Of a DNA stretch of 64,000 bases, positions 29,266 through 37,771 are shown piece after piece. Below the pieces are notes generated by a model. That model searched no databases. It worked only from the letters and a program-made list of their open reading frames with translations, and was not told where the DNA came from. This DNA comes from Paracoccaceae bacterium (GTDB lineage: Bacteria > Pseudomonadota > Alphaproteobacteria > Rhodobacterales > Rhodobacteraceae). Position numbers and translations under genes: made by a program. The DNA is taken from NCBI GenBank assembly GCA_024226455.1, contig JAAELR010000071.1, positions 1-64,000 on the forward strand, written 5' to 3'. How positions within the stretch are numbered: position 1 is the stretch's first letter; the number at the start of each line of letters is the position of its first letter.

Positions 29266-30138
29266 TCACATCAGGGCGTCGATGGAGTAGAGCGGATCAT
29301 AATTTTCCTTTTCAAGGTAAGCACTTAGCGCTTCGGGGTCAAGTTGCCCGTTAACCGTTGTTTCCCTGGCGGCCAAGCCACCTGTGACAAAAAGCACATC
29401 CATGTCTTCGCCTATGGCACCGGCGACGTCGGTCAGCATGCCGTCGCCGATGGCCAGCATACGCGAAACATGTGCATCTTTGCCTAACTCGGCGAGTCGC
29501 TGGCCGGCCAGATCGTAGATCGGCGGATGCGGCTTGCCGAAATACATCGATTGCCCGCCCATCTCTGTATAAAGCCGCGCCAGCGCCCCGGCGCACCATT
29601 GCCTGCTGTTGCCGTAGTCCACCTCGATATCGGGGTTGAAACACAAAAGCGGCAAACCCTTTTGCTTGGCATAAAGAAACTGCGGCCGGTACACCGCTGG
29701 GTCGGCATAGGGGTCTTCGGGACCGCAGCAGACGATGCCTTCGGCCTGGTCCAGCGGCACGCGGCAAAGCTCGACAGGGTTTTCAATGATATGAAGGGGT
29801 TCAAAGACGCTGAGGTCTTTCTCATACCCCAGAAACCAGACCTTCGAGCCCGCCGCCCCGGTGAACATCGCGGCCCGCGCGGCGTCGCCGGATGTGGTGA
29901 TCGTGTCCCAGGCATCGCGCGGCACACCAAGGCGGTCGAGCTGCTTTTCCACCTCATGGCGAGAGCGCGGCGCGTTGGTCAACAGCACCACGGTACCGCC
30001 CCGTTCGCGAAAGCCCTGCAGCGCGGCGACGGCGGCGGGAAAGGCTGTTTTGCCGTTATGCAGACAGCCCCAAAGGTCGCAGAGAACCACGTCGTAGCGG
30101 TGTGAAATCTCAGTGAGAGACGAAACGATCTGGGTCAT
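29266..30138 (-). CDS. HAD-IIA hydrolase (TIGR01459 type)
   Basis: 290 residues from MTQIVSSLTEISHRYD. HAD motif I is VVLCDLWGCLHNG (DxWG instead of the usual DxDG), motif II LLTNAPRS, Lys in YFGKPHPPIYD and motif IV MLAIGDGMLTDVAGA. The DLWG variant and length are characteristic of a proteobacterial NagD-like subfamily without an assigned substrate. The 192 bases upstream to the pyrophosphatase stop hold no gene. Confidence 0.88.
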   Translation of the reverse strand: MTQIVSSLTEISHRYDVVLCDLWGCLHNGKTAFPAAVAALQGFRERGGTVVLLTNAPRSRHEVEKQLDRLGVPRDAWDTITTSGDAARAAMFTGAAGSKVWFLGYEKDLSVFEPLHIIENPVELCRVPLDQAEGIVCCGPEDPYADPAVYRPQFLYAKQKGLPLLCFNPDIEVDYGNSRQWCAGALARLYTEMGGQSMYFGKPHPPIYDLAGQRLAELGKDAHVSRMLAIGDGMLTDVAGAIGEDMDVLFVTGGLAARETTVNGQLDPEALSAYLEKENYDPLYSIDALM

Positions 30139-30330
30139 GGGCGAGGCCTTTGGGGCAGCTGAAACGGCTGTCGGATTTGCGTCGGACTTTTGTCGGACTA
30201 TGGTCGGACCCCCGGTATGGCACCACCGGGAGGGCGTGACAATCATGCTGCGGCGCAGAAAGGCCGGCACCAGCCTGGCCGTCGCGCCGGGGCCGGGTGG
30301 TGCCTTTTGTACCGACTGGCCGGGTTCGGC

Positions 30331-31251
30331 CTAGACCTTGAGGTTGGGGATGATCTGCTTTTTGCGGCTGAGAATGCCGGGCAGGACGACGCTGTCTCCC
30401 TCGACGCTGGCGCCAAAGCTTTTCTCGGCGACGCCCCTGACCAGATCGTTCGGCACCAAAAGCGTGGCCTCTTCGTTCAGGATGTCGACCACGAACAGCA
30501 GCACCTGATCGACGCCGTCCTCGGCGGCGACGCCGGGCATCGCGGCGAGCAGATCGGCCTTGCGGTCCAGCACCATTTTGGGCGCGGTGGTTTCCAGCAC
30601 CGAGACGCGGAATTTGAGGCCATCGACGGCGTATTCCTTGCTGTCCATGCGCAGCAGCTCGACATCGGTGAAGGCAGAGACGTCGGACTTGGCGGCGAAC
30701 ATTTCAGCGGCGTAGTCAGCGACGGAGATACCCAGATCGGCGGCAAGCTGCTCGGCGATGGCCCGGTCCTGGCCGGTGGTGGTGGGGCTGCGGAACTCCA
30801 TGGTGTCGCTGATGATGCAAGATAGCATCGCGCCCTTGATGTTGGCGGGCATTTTCGCGGCATTGTCGCCCATTAGGTTGTGCATGATGGTGGCGGTGCA
30901 GGCCAGCGGCTTGATGGTGATGTCGATCGGGGCCTTGGTTTCCAGCCCGCCCACCAGCTTGTGGTGGTCGATGATCTGGATGATGTCGGCGTCGTTGATC
31001 GCGTCGGGCAGTTCGGCGGGGTTGTTGGTGTCGATGATCACCACCTTGTCGCCCGCCGCAACGCCGTCGATGATCGCCGGCTGGTCGAAACCCCAGCGGT
31101 TCAGCATGAACTTGGCCTCGGCGCTGGGCTCGCCCAGCAGTTTCGCCTCGGCGGGCTGGTCGCGGTGGTTCGAAAGGTACCAGGCCCAGATGATCGGCGA
31201 GCCGGTGCTGTCGGTGTCGGGGGATTTGTGCCCGAAAACTTGGATGGTCAT
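30331..31251 (-). CDS. ppaC: Manganese-dependent inorganic pyrophosphatase
   Basis: 306 residues from MTIQVFGHKSPDTDS. The DHH-family metal motifs are GHKSPDTDS (His and two Asp), VVIIDTNN, and IQIIDHHKLVGG, and the C-terminal DHHA2 substrate domain ends LSRKKQIIP. Family II pyrophosphatases hydrolyse PPi to drive biosynthesis. The frame extends upstream, but family N-terminus and length support the ATG at 31251. Divergent from the DUF2161 gene, 92 bases between starts. Confidence 0.95.
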   Translation of the reverse strand: MTIQVFGHKSPDTDSTGSPIIWAWYLSNHRDQPAEAKLLGEPSAEAKFMLNRWGFDQPAIIDGVAAGDKVVIIDTNNPAELPDAINDADIIQIIDHHKLVGGLETKAPIDITIKPLACTATIMHNLMGDNAAKMPANIKGAMLSCIISDTMEFRSPTTTGQDRAIAEQLAADLGISVADYAAEMFAAKSDVSAFTDVELLRMDSKEYAVDGLKFRVSVLETTAPKMVLDRKADLLAAMPGVAAEDGVDQVLLFVVDILNEEATLLVPNDLVRGVAEKSFGASVEGDSVVLPGILSRKKQIIPNLKV

Positions 31252-31343
31252 GTGCGCGTGTCCGTAAGCGAAGAGGTTGCGCGCCTCTATAGGGGGGCGG
31301 TGCGGGGTTGTCACGGGGCGCGACTTGCGATGCAGTGTCATGC

Positions 31344-32021
31344 ATGGCGGATATGCGTGAGACGGATCTGTACGCGCCGGTAAAGGCGTACCTGCAAGCC
31401 CAGGGCTACGAAGTGAAGGGCGAGGTTGGCCCGGCGGATGTCGTGGCCGTGCGCGATGGCGAGGACCTGGTGATCGTAGAGCTGAAGCTGGGCTTCTCGC
31501 TGGCGCTGTTGCAGCAGGGGGTGGCGCGGCTGGCGGTGACCGACGCGGTCTATCTGTGTGTGCCAAAGCCCGCCGCGCGTGGGGCCAGGGCGTTTGCCGG
31601 CAATGTCAGGATCTGCCGCCTTCTGGGGCTGGGGGTGATGACCGTGCGGGCGCGTGATGGGTTCGTCGAGGTGCAGTGCGATCCCTGCCCCTATGCCCCG
31701 CGCAAGAGCAAGGCCCGCAAGACCCGCCTGCTGCGCGAGTTCGAGCGTCGCCGGGGCGATCCGAACGACGGCGGCGCCACTCGGCACGGGCTGGTGACTG
31801 GCTATCGCCAGGACGCGCTGCGCTGTGCGGTGTATCTGGCGGAATACGGAGCCTCGCGCGGGGCGGCGGTCAAGCGCGACACCGGAGTTGCCACGGCAAC
31901 CCGCATCATGTCGGACAATCACTATGGCTGGTTCGAACGGGTCGAACGCGGTGTGTTCACGCTTGGCCCGCAAGGCCGGCGCGGGCTGGCGGACTGGGCC
32001 GATGCGCTGGGCGGCGACTGA
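31344..32021 (+). CDS. DUF2161 family, PD-(D/E)XK-type nuclease-like protein
   Basis: 225 residues from MADMRETDLYAPV; an ATG three codons later is equally plausible and neither has a ribosome site. ADVVAVRDGEDLVIVELKLG gives the Asp...Glu-x-Lys core of a PD-(D/E)XK fold. CDPCPYAPRKSKARKTRLL is a basic Cys-containing segment, and the C-terminal third (YGASRGAAVKRDTGVATATRI) looks like a helix-turn-helix. Described only as a putative phosphodiesterase. It opens a run of four plus-strand genes. Confidence 0.8.
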   Translation: MADMRETDLYAPVKAYLQAQGYEVKGEVGPADVVAVRDGEDLVIVELKLGFSLALLQQGVARLAVTDAVYLCVPKPAARGARAFAGNVRICRLLGLGVMTVRARDGFVEVQCDPCPYAPRKSKARKTRLLREFERRRGDPNDGGATRHGLVTGYRQDALRCAVYLAEYGASRGAAVKRDTGVATATRIMSDNHYGWFERVERGVFTLGPQGRRGLADWADALGGD

Positions 32022-32109
32022 GGGGCGGGGCTGACGCAGATCAAGGCGCATGGCGCTGTTTCGCGGCAGGATTACCGACAGTTTTGCGACAAGCTGACCC
32101 CGGGAGGGA

Positions 32110-32466
32110 ATGATGGAAGACGTTGAACGCCTGCTCAAGGGCACCGTGCTGGAACTGGAAAAACTGCTGAACGCCAAGAACGTGCTGGGCGATCCGATCG
32201 AACGCGAGGGTGCTACGGTGATCCCCATCGTCAGCTACGGCTTCGGCTTTGGCGCCGGTGGCGGCGGAGACGGCAAGGGCAATGGCGGCGGCACCGCGGC
32301 CGGTGGCGGCATCAAGCCGCTGGGCGCGATCATCATCGATGGCGAGGGCGCAAGGGTCGAGGCGGTGAAGGGTGCCGTGTCGAGCATCGCGGGCGTGCTG
32401 GGAACCGCGGCGGCGCGGGCGCTGGACCGCAAGACCGGCGGCGACGGCGACGAAGAAGAGGCGTGA
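32110..32466 (+). CDS. GerW/YtfJ family protein
   Basis: 118 residues, start at the first of two ATGs after GGGAGG. The family signature is DVERLLKGTVLELEKLLNAK, GDPI, VIPIVSYGFGFGAGGG, and a Gly-rich linker before GGIKPLGAIIIDGEGARVE. GerW is known from Bacillus spore germination, yet homologues occur in non-sporulating bacteria with no known role. It is followed 10 bases later by a DUF2953-like gene; in Bacillus ytfJ and ytfI (DUF2953) are also neighbours. Confidence 0.88.
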   Translation: MMEDVERLLKGTVLELEKLLNAKNVLGDPIEREGATVIPIVSYGFGFGAGGGGDGKGNGGGTAAGGGIKPLGAIIIDGEGARVEAVKGAVSSIAGVLGTAAARALDRKTGGDGDEEEA

Positions 32467-32476
32467 CGGTTTTTAG

Positions 32477-33046
32477 ATGATCCTGTCGGTCATCCTGTGG
32501 CTGCTGCTGGCGCTGGGGCTGGCAGTTGTGGCGGTGCTGGTTCTGCCGGTGCGGCTGCGGCTGCGGGCGCATGCCCGGCAGGACCGGCGGTTGCGGCTGG
32601 AACTGGGGCTGCTGGGCGGGTTGGTGCCGTGGATCATGGTGCTCGACACGGACCGGCCGAAAAAGCCCGAGCCCGTGGCGAGGAAGACCGCCGGCAAGAG
32701 CAAGGCCGGGCGCAAGCGGCGGCGCGGGTTCGGCCGGGCGCGCGGGATGCGGGCCGTGCGGGCGGTGCCAAAGCTGCTGGGCGGGCTGTTGCGCTGTGTC
32801 CGGGTGCAGCGGGCTTTGGTGGATTGCGTTTTCGGGTTGGACGACCCGGCGGAAACCGGGCAGGTCTTTGGCCAGATCGCGCCCGTGATCTACGCGATGC
32901 CCGGGCGGGAGCATGTGGCGCTGCGCCCGGATTTCACCGCCGCACGTCTGGAGGGCGAGGCGGAACTGGCGCTGGCCGTGGTGCCGGTCACCCTGCTGGG
33001 GCCGGTGGTGCGGTTTGCCTGGGCCGTGTTCGGGCCGCGGCGATGA
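32477..33046 (+). CDS. DUF2953-like membrane-anchored protein
   Basis: 189 residues. One N-terminal transmembrane segment (ILSVILWLLLALGLAVVAVLV) is followed by a very basic region (KTAGKSKAGRKRRRGFGRAR) and a domain with the late FGLDDPAETGQVFGQIAPVI block, characteristic of DUF2953 (YtfI). Probably inner-membrane with a cytoplasmic or periplasmic domain; function unknown. Coupled to the next gene by ATGA at 33043-33046. Confidence 0.75.
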   Translation: MILSVILWLLLALGLAVVAVLVLPVRLRLRAHARQDRRLRLELGLLGGLVPWIMVLDTDRPKKPEPVARKTAGKSKAGRKRRRGFGRARGMRAVRAVPKLLGGLLRCVRVQRALVDCVFGLDDPAETGQVFGQIAPVIYAMPGREHVALRPDFTAARLEGEAELALAVVPVTLLGPVVRFAWAVFGPRR

Positions 33047-33309
33047 GCCTGGTTCTGGACAGGCCGGTGCGCGTCGGGGCGGTGACGCTGGCGGCGCTGT
33101 GCCGGGTGCGGGTGGTGCCGCATGGCTGGCGCGGCGGGGCGGCGGTAGTGGCTTCGAAAGACCCGGTGGCGTTGTTGATCGGGTCGGGAGGCCAGGTTTC
33201 GGGGTTCGCGCCGGATGGCAGGGCGCTGGGGCCAGAGGCGCTAGAGGCCTTGTGCCCGGGGGCCGTGGCAGCTTTCGCGTCGTTTACGGGTGAAGCGGCA
33301 GGCGGGTGA
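33043..33309 (+). CDS. Small protein of unknown function in the GerW cassette
   Basis: 88 residues starting MSLVLDRPVRVGAVTL, overlapping the DUF2953-like stop by ATGA. The sequence GGAAVVASKDPVALLIGSGG suggests a small beta-rich fold. No signal peptide or membrane segment. I do not recognise a family. Its 3' end overlaps the convergent TraB/GumN gene by 26 bp. Confidence 0.65.
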   Translation: MSLVLDRPVRVGAVTLAALCRVRVVPHGWRGGAAVVASKDPVALLIGSGGQVSGFAPDGRALGPEALEALCPGAVAAFASFTGEAAGG

Positions 33310-34279
33310 TCCGGTAGCCTTCGGCGGCCAGCAGGTTCAGAAGGCCCGAGTTGCCCGGCAGGTGCATGGCGCCCACGGCGACCAGCACCTCGCCGGTCTC
33401 GGTGGCCTGCAGGATTAGCGGTAGCCAGTTGCGGTTGCGGGCGATGACCAGCACCTCTTCTAGCCGGGCCATCTCGGCCAGTACCTCGTCTTCGCCATAG
33501 CCGGGGTAGGCCAGCGCCTGGGCAATCGACCAATCCCAAAGCAGACGGATCTCGCCGCGGAAATAGGCCTCGGCCACGGTCGCGATCTGGTCGTCGGGGT
33601 TGTCGGGCAGTTGTGCCAGCGAAACGCGCAGCATCTCCAGCTGTTCGGCCTGCGAGTAAGTGGCGAAGAGGTTCAGCGCCGTGTCTATGGGTTCCAGCGC
33701 GGCGGGTGTCTTGCCCAGTTCCGTGGCGCGGGCGATGACGGCGTGGTCCAGCCCGCGCTCTCCCTGCTGCATCGATTGCATGGCGCATTCCGACAGCCCC
33801 AGGCTGAGCGCCGCCATCCAGGGCTTCATCTTGGCGGCCAGGAAACCGGGTGTGCCGCGCTCGGCCATCGCGGTGCGCAGACGGTCCCAGTCGGCGGGCG
33901 CCAGCAGGTCGGGCAGGGTCGGCCCGTCGGTGATGAAGGCAAGCTGCGGGTCGGCGGCGATCCGGCGCTGCAGCCGCGCCTCGTCGCCCTCGCCGAGTTC
34001 CCCGAATACGGTTTCGGCGGCGGCGATCATCGGCCCGATCCGGTGCAGAGTTATCTGGTGGCGGGGGTCAGGCAGATGCATGGTTCCGAGCAGGTGAACC
34101 ACACGCCCGGGCTTGTCGGCGCGCCACAGGATACCGTTGGGATAGGGGTGTTGCGCGGCGGTATCGCGCAGGGCGGCAAGCCGGTCTGGCGGCATGGCCG
34201 ACAGCAGGTCGGTGCCCGGGCAGCCTGCAAGGGCGAGGCCGGGCAAGAGCAGCAGGACGGCGACAACAAGACGTAACAT
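33284..34279 (-). CDS. TraB/GumN family lipoprotein
   Basis: 331 residues from MLRLVVAVLLLLPG. The lipobox LALAGC at the signal end predicts a lipid-anchored envelope protein. The TraB/GumN (COG3735) motifs are VHLLGTMHLPDPRH near the N-terminus and VAVGAMHLPGNSGLL at the C-terminus; paired Gly-x-x-His in these repeats suggests a Tiki/EreA-like metalloprotease fold. Physiological substrate unknown. Confidence 0.88.
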   Translation of the reverse strand: MLRLVVAVLLLLPGLALAGCPGTDLLSAMPPDRLAALRDTAAQHPYPNGILWRADKPGRVVHLLGTMHLPDPRHQITLHRIGPMIAAAETVFGELGEGDEARLQRRIAADPQLAFITDGPTLPDLLAPADWDRLRTAMAERGTPGFLAAKMKPWMAALSLGLSECAMQSMQQGERGLDHAVIARATELGKTPAALEPIDTALNLFATYSQAEQLEMLRVSLAQLPDNPDDQIATVAEAYFRGEIRLLWDWSIAQALAYPGYGEDEVLAEMARLEEVLVIARNRNWLPLILQATETGEVLVAVGAMHLPGNSGLLNLLAAEGYRITRLPLHP

Positions 34280-34611
34280 GGCGACCAGACTAGACGGTCG
34301 AAGAGGAGAGGCAAGGGCAATCGAGATGTTCGGTCCCAGTGACATCATCCGGGAAACCGCCACCAGACCCCGATTGTGGTTTCGATGGTGGTGATGCTAC
34401 ACCCGGGCGGAACGAGCTTCGCATGAGAGGCGTTCCAGGGAGTGTTTCCGGTGACTGCAAAGGCGGGTTTTTCTTGGTTTCTTCACAGTTTTCTGACGCG
34501 GCTGGTCCCGATTTTCCTTGTGGCTTGTCCTGGCAGCGGCGCTTGTCCGGGCTCGGCCCGGGGCTCGAATTCGACCCGACCCGGCAGATATTGGAGCGGT
34601 GGGAACTGGCG
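34280..34611. other. Intergenic region without a supportable gene
   Basis: 332 bases between the divergent lipoprotein and small exported-protein genes. It should contain both promoters. No convincing frame, repeat or structured RNA is visible. Confidence 0.5.
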
Positions 34612-34983
34612 ATGCTGATGCTGCGATCGACGATGACACTTGCCTTGTTTCTGGCCGCATTTCCTGCTTGGGCCGGGCTGCGTGACGGCGATGTGAAGCT
34701 GTCGCAGGTGGAGCTTGCGGACTATCTTTCGGGGCAGGTCTTGGAATTTCATGACGGGAGCCTGGCGAGCTATCATGCCGACGGGCGTTTCAGCTATCGC
34801 TATGCACCCGAGGCCGATGCGCATCCGGGGCGCTATGAGGTCATGCAGGACAGCACCTTCTGCACCCAGTTCGACAGCGGGTTCAAACGCTGCGATATGA
34901 TCGTGCAGAGCGGCGACCGTTTTGTAATGATCATCGCCAATGGCGACCGCTATCCGGTGAGGTCGATGACGCCGATGGAGTAG
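34612..34983 (+). CDS. Small exported protein of unknown function
   Basis: 123 residues from MLMLRSTMTLALFLAAFPAWA, a Sec signal; a second ATG two codons later is possible. The mature ~100 residues contain SYHADGRFSYRYAP and two Cys in FCTQFDSGFKRCDM that could form a disulfide. The pattern (small beta-sheet protein with G-x-W/Y-x-x-x-D) resembles short periplasmic proteins common in Rhodobacterales, but I cannot name it. Convergent with the transglycosylase, separated by the hairpin repeat at 34983. Confidence 0.65.
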   Translation: MLMLRSTMTLALFLAAFPAWAGLRDGDVKLSQVELADYLSGQVLEFHDGSLASYHADGRFSYRYAPEADAHPGRYEVMQDSTFCTQFDSGFKRCDMIVQSGDRFVMIIANGDRYPVRSMTPME

Positions 34984-35037
34984 GACGGTGGGTCGACGCT
35001 CGCGCTGCGCGCATCGCCCCGCCCACCGTCCCTTTGG
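34983..35037. repeat. Palindromic intergenic repeat, copy A
   Basis: A perfect 10-bp inverted repeat (GGACGGTGGG at 34983-34992 with CCCACCGTCC at 35022-35031) enclosing CGCTCGCGCTGCGCGCATCG, followed by CTTTGG. It sits between convergent genes and can serve as a bidirectional terminator. The inner and right-hand part recurs at 37278-37328. Confidence 0.7.
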
Positions 35038-35048
35038 TGGCCCTATGG

Positions 35049-36242
35049 TCAGAGCCGGGTGAGAAGCTCTCGGGTCGGCCAGGCATCCGCAGGCAGGCCC
35101 AGGCGTTTTTGTTCGGCCTGCACCGCGGCGCGGGTGCCGGCACCCAGGATGCCGTCGATCTTGCCGACATCGTAGCCGCGTTTGGCCAGCTTGGTCTGCA
35201 GCGCCTTCATTTGCCTGTCGCCGAGCATCGGGTCTGGGTTGCCGGCATTATAGACCGGCGCGCCCGAAAGCCGGGTGGCGAAGTAGGCCGCGGTGGCGAC
35301 ATAGACGAAGCTCTGGTTCCATTCGAACAGCGCGTGGTAGTTGGGATAGGCCATGAAGGCCGGGCCCTTGCGGCCCATGGGCAGCAGGATCGAGCCGCCA
35401 AGGCGCGGGCCCTCGAAGCTGCCCGAGCGTGGTTTTACGCCGAGCCGGGCCCATTCGCTGACCGGTTTGGACTGTGCCATGCCGGTTTCGTGCCAGGGCA
35501 GATCCGACGGTACTACAATCTCCTGCATCCAGGGCTCACCCGGGCGCCAGCCGAAGCCGCGCAGCATGTTGGCGCCCGAAAACAGCGCATCCGCCACCGA
35601 GTGATCCAGATCGATCTTGCCGTCGCCGTCGCCGTCATAGCCACGGTCGATGATGTCGCGGGGCAGCATTTGCACCTGGCCTACTTCGCCGGCCCAGGCG
35701 CCCTGGGTGGAAAGTGGGAAATTGCCGCGGCGGTAAAGCTCTAGCGCGGCAAAGACCTGGGGCTGGAACAGGTCGGGGCGGCGGCAGTCATGGCTGAGCG
35801 TCATCAGCGTGTCGACGGTGTTGAAGTCGCCGGTGAAGGCGCCGAAATCGGTCTCGAAGGCCCAAAACGACAGCAGGATGCCGCGCGGCACGCCGAGCTT
35901 GGCGTCGATGGCGTCGAAGATCCGGTCGTATTTTCTGGCGCTGGAACGGCCCTTGTCGATCCGGTACTGGGCGATCAGCTTGCGCGAGAAATCGATGAAA
36001 TTGGTTTTGAAGATGCCCTGGCGGCGGTCGGCGGACAGGGTCCGTTTCGACAGGCTGGCGGAGGCGAAGAAGGGCTGGGTGACGGCGGGCGCGAAGCCTT
36101 GCCGTTCGGCCTCTGCCTTCATCTTCTTCACGAAGCCGGAAAACGTGCCGCCGCATTGCACGTAAAGCTTCCTTTCGCCGCCGGCGGCCTGGGCGAAAGT
36201 TGCGGTCAGGAGCAGCAGTCCTGCGGAAAGGGTCAAACGCAT
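35049..36242 (-). CDS. Lytic murein transglycosylase (MltB type) with peptidoglycan-binding domain
   Basis: 397 residues. Signal peptide MRLTLSAGLLLLTATFAQA, then an SLT_2/MltB catalytic domain: SFWAFETDFGAFTGDFNT contains the catalytic Glu, and GEVGQVQMLPRDIIDRGYDG is the conserved substrate groove. A C-terminal peptidoglycan-binding type 1 domain (~residues 335-397; LQTKLAKRGYDVGKIDGILG) follows. Cleaves murein to 1,6-anhydromuramyl products in the periplasm. Confidence 0.92.
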   Translation of the reverse strand: MRLTLSAGLLLLTATFAQAAGGERKLYVQCGGTFSGFVKKMKAEAERQGFAPAVTQPFFASASLSKRTLSADRRQGIFKTNFIDFSRKLIAQYRIDKGRSSARKYDRIFDAIDAKLGVPRGILLSFWAFETDFGAFTGDFNTVDTLMTLSHDCRRPDLFQPQVFAALELYRRGNFPLSTQGAWAGEVGQVQMLPRDIIDRGYDGDGDGKIDLDHSVADALFSGANMLRGFGWRPGEPWMQEIVVPSDLPWHETGMAQSKPVSEWARLGVKPRSGSFEGPRLGGSILLPMGRKGPAFMAYPNYHALFEWNQSFVYVATAAYFATRLSGAPVYNAGNPDPMLGDRQMKALQTKLAKRGYDVGKIDGILGAGTRAAVQAEQKRLGLPADAWPTRELLTRL

Positions 36243-36353
36243 CGGGGTCCTCTTCTGTCGGTTTTGCAGGCAACCTAGCGGGAAATCTCGCGGCGGTGTA
36301 TCGGAATTGTGCCCCCGGGGCGGGGAAAATGCGGGCCGGGACGTCAGGCGGGG

Positions 36354-37268
36354 TCAGATTGCGGCCATCAGCAGGGTGACGCAGAGCAGTGCGCCCCAGA
36401 CCCGCCAGAGCGCGGCGGTGGCGGCGTCGATGTCGTGCGCGTCCGCGTTGTGGCGTCCTTTTGGGTGGACGAAGGGAAAGTCCAGCATCTGACCGTGATA
36501 GCTGCGCGGACCGCTGAGCGCGATGCCAAGGGCGCGCGCCATCGCCGCCTCGGGCCAGCCGGCATTGGGCGAGCGGTGCAGGGCGGCGTCGGATCTGATG
36601 TCGGCGAGCTTGCCGGTGCGGCGGTGGGTGACGCCGATCAGTGCGGTTGTCAGGCGGGCCGGGACCCAGTTCATCAGATCGTCGAAACGGGCGGCGGCCC
36701 AGCCGAACTCTGCATAGCGCGCGTTGCGGTAGCCGATCATGCTGTCGGCGGTGTTGGTGAGCTTGTAGAGCATCAGCCCGGGCAGACCGGCGACCAGGAA
36801 CCAAAAAGCCGGGGCGACGACGCCGTCAGAGAGGTTCTCTGCGGCGCTTTCGATGGCGGCGCGACTGATGGCGGGACCGTCCATCCCGGTGGTGTCGCGA
36901 CCGACGATTCGGGCCACGGCCAGCCGGGCGTCACCGGTGGACAGGCGCAGGGCGCGGGCGACGGCGGTGACGTGGTCGGCGAGGCTGCGCTGGGCCAGCA
37001 GGATGGCGGCGAGCAGGATCTCGACCAGCCAGCCGCCGGGCAGGGCGGTAAGTGCGGCGCCCGACGCGGTGGCCGCGGCCGCGAGCAGGGCGAAGCCAAG
37101 CGTTCCCCTGGCGCGGCGGTTGGTGCCGTGGTTGAGTTGCCGGTCGGTCCAGGCGACGGCCCGGCCCATCAATACCGCGGGGTGCGGCAGGCGCGACCAG
37201 AGCCAGCGCGGCTCTCCGAATACTGCATCGAGCAGCAGTGCGGCGGTGAGAACAGCGGCGCTGGTCAT
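36354..37268 (-). CDS. cbiB: Adenosylcobinamide-phosphate synthase CbiB/CobD
   Basis: 304 residues, multi-pass inner-membrane protein. Signatures: LLLDAVFGEPRWLWSRLPHP, HPAVLMGR, ESAAENLSDGVVAPAFWF, LYKLTNTADSMIGYRN and the C-terminal LHRSPNAGWPEAAMA. Attaches aminopropanol (or its phosphate) to adenosylcobyric acid. The ATG overlaps the stop of the DUF1636 frame by ATGA (37265-37268), and both lie opposite the plus-strand cobalamin operon. Confidence 0.95.
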   Translation of the reverse strand: MTSAAVLTAALLLDAVFGEPRWLWSRLPHPAVLMGRAVAWTDRQLNHGTNRRARGTLGFALLAAAATASGAALTALPGGWLVEILLAAILLAQRSLADHVTAVARALRLSTGDARLAVARIVGRDTTGMDGPAISRAAIESAAENLSDGVVAPAFWFLVAGLPGLMLYKLTNTADSMIGYRNARYAEFGWAAARFDDLMNWVPARLTTALIGVTHRRTGKLADIRSDAALHRSPNAGWPEAAMARALGIALSGPRSYHGQMLDFPFVHPKGRHNADAHDIDAATAALWRVWGALLCVTLLMAAI

Positions 37269-37714
37269 CGGGGCGCCGGACGGTCGCTCGCGCTGGCGCG
37301 CATCGCCCCGCCCGCCGTCCCTTGGGGGTGTGGGCCGCTGAATCGCCGGGCAGAGGCGGCTGGCGGGTGGCGGGTGTTGAAATGGCCCGTCACCCTATGT
37401 GGCCACTGTCGGCAGGGCACCCGGCTGCCAGGGCTTTCGCCGTGCAGGCCGGCACAGGTGGTCGCATCGGCGGTATATGCATCGGGGGTGAAGTCGCCCG
37501 GCGCAAAGGCCAGCCCGCCGCGGCCCTGGATCGCCACGGGCCGGCCCCCGTCACAGCCCATCACGCAGCTTTGCCTCTGGGTCCGCACCGCACCGTTGCC
37601 ATTCACCCAAGGCCCGGCCAGCGCGGCCAGCCGTTCGCCATCGGCCCCGCTGGCGCCACTGTCGTCCCGGCCCTGGCGCCTGCAGGGGTCGCAGATTGTG
37701 ATCCGGATGGTCAT
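37265..37714 (-). CDS. DUF1636 family Cys-rich protein linked to cobalamin genes
   Basis: 149 residues from MTIRITICDPCRR; an ATG at 37732 adds six. Four Cys fall in a thioredoxin-like 2Fe-2S-ferredoxin pattern (CDPC, then SCVMGCDGG), and YTADATTCAGLH and RQWPHRVTGHF match this family, which is repeatedly found beside B12 genes. A metal- or Fe-S-binding role in cobalamin synthesis is inferred. The last ~24 codons (after RHPPA) are read through repeat copy B and look non-native; the resulting stop overlaps cbiB. Confidence 0.78.
   Translation of the reverse strand: MTIRITICDPCRRQGRDDSGASGADGERLAALAGPWVNGNGAVRTQRQSCVMGCDGGRPVAIQGRGGLAFAPGDFTPDAYTADATTCAGLHGESPGSRVPCRQWPHRVTGHFNTRHPPAASARRFSGPHPQGTAGGAMRASASDRPAPR
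37278..37328. repeat. Palindromic repeat, copy B
   Basis: Shares GCTCGCGCTG(G)CGCGCATCG and CCCCGCCC-N-CCGTCCCTT with copy A at 34983 and has the outer pair GGACGG/CCGTCC. Here it lies inside the 3' end of the DUF1636 reading frame, immediately before cbiB. Confidence 0.65.
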
Positions 37715-37771
37715 GGAATGCCTCGTTGCCATGCCTCGCTCTTCAAGCTGATTTACCTGCCATGAGCAAGA

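Noticed and set aside
37395-37440. GCCACTG followed by CTGCCAGG, resembling parts of a cobalamin riboswitch
   Set aside because: It lies inside the DUF1636 coding sequence, encodes conserved residues of that family on the minus strand, and lacks the GCAACTG core and B12 box in the correct order.
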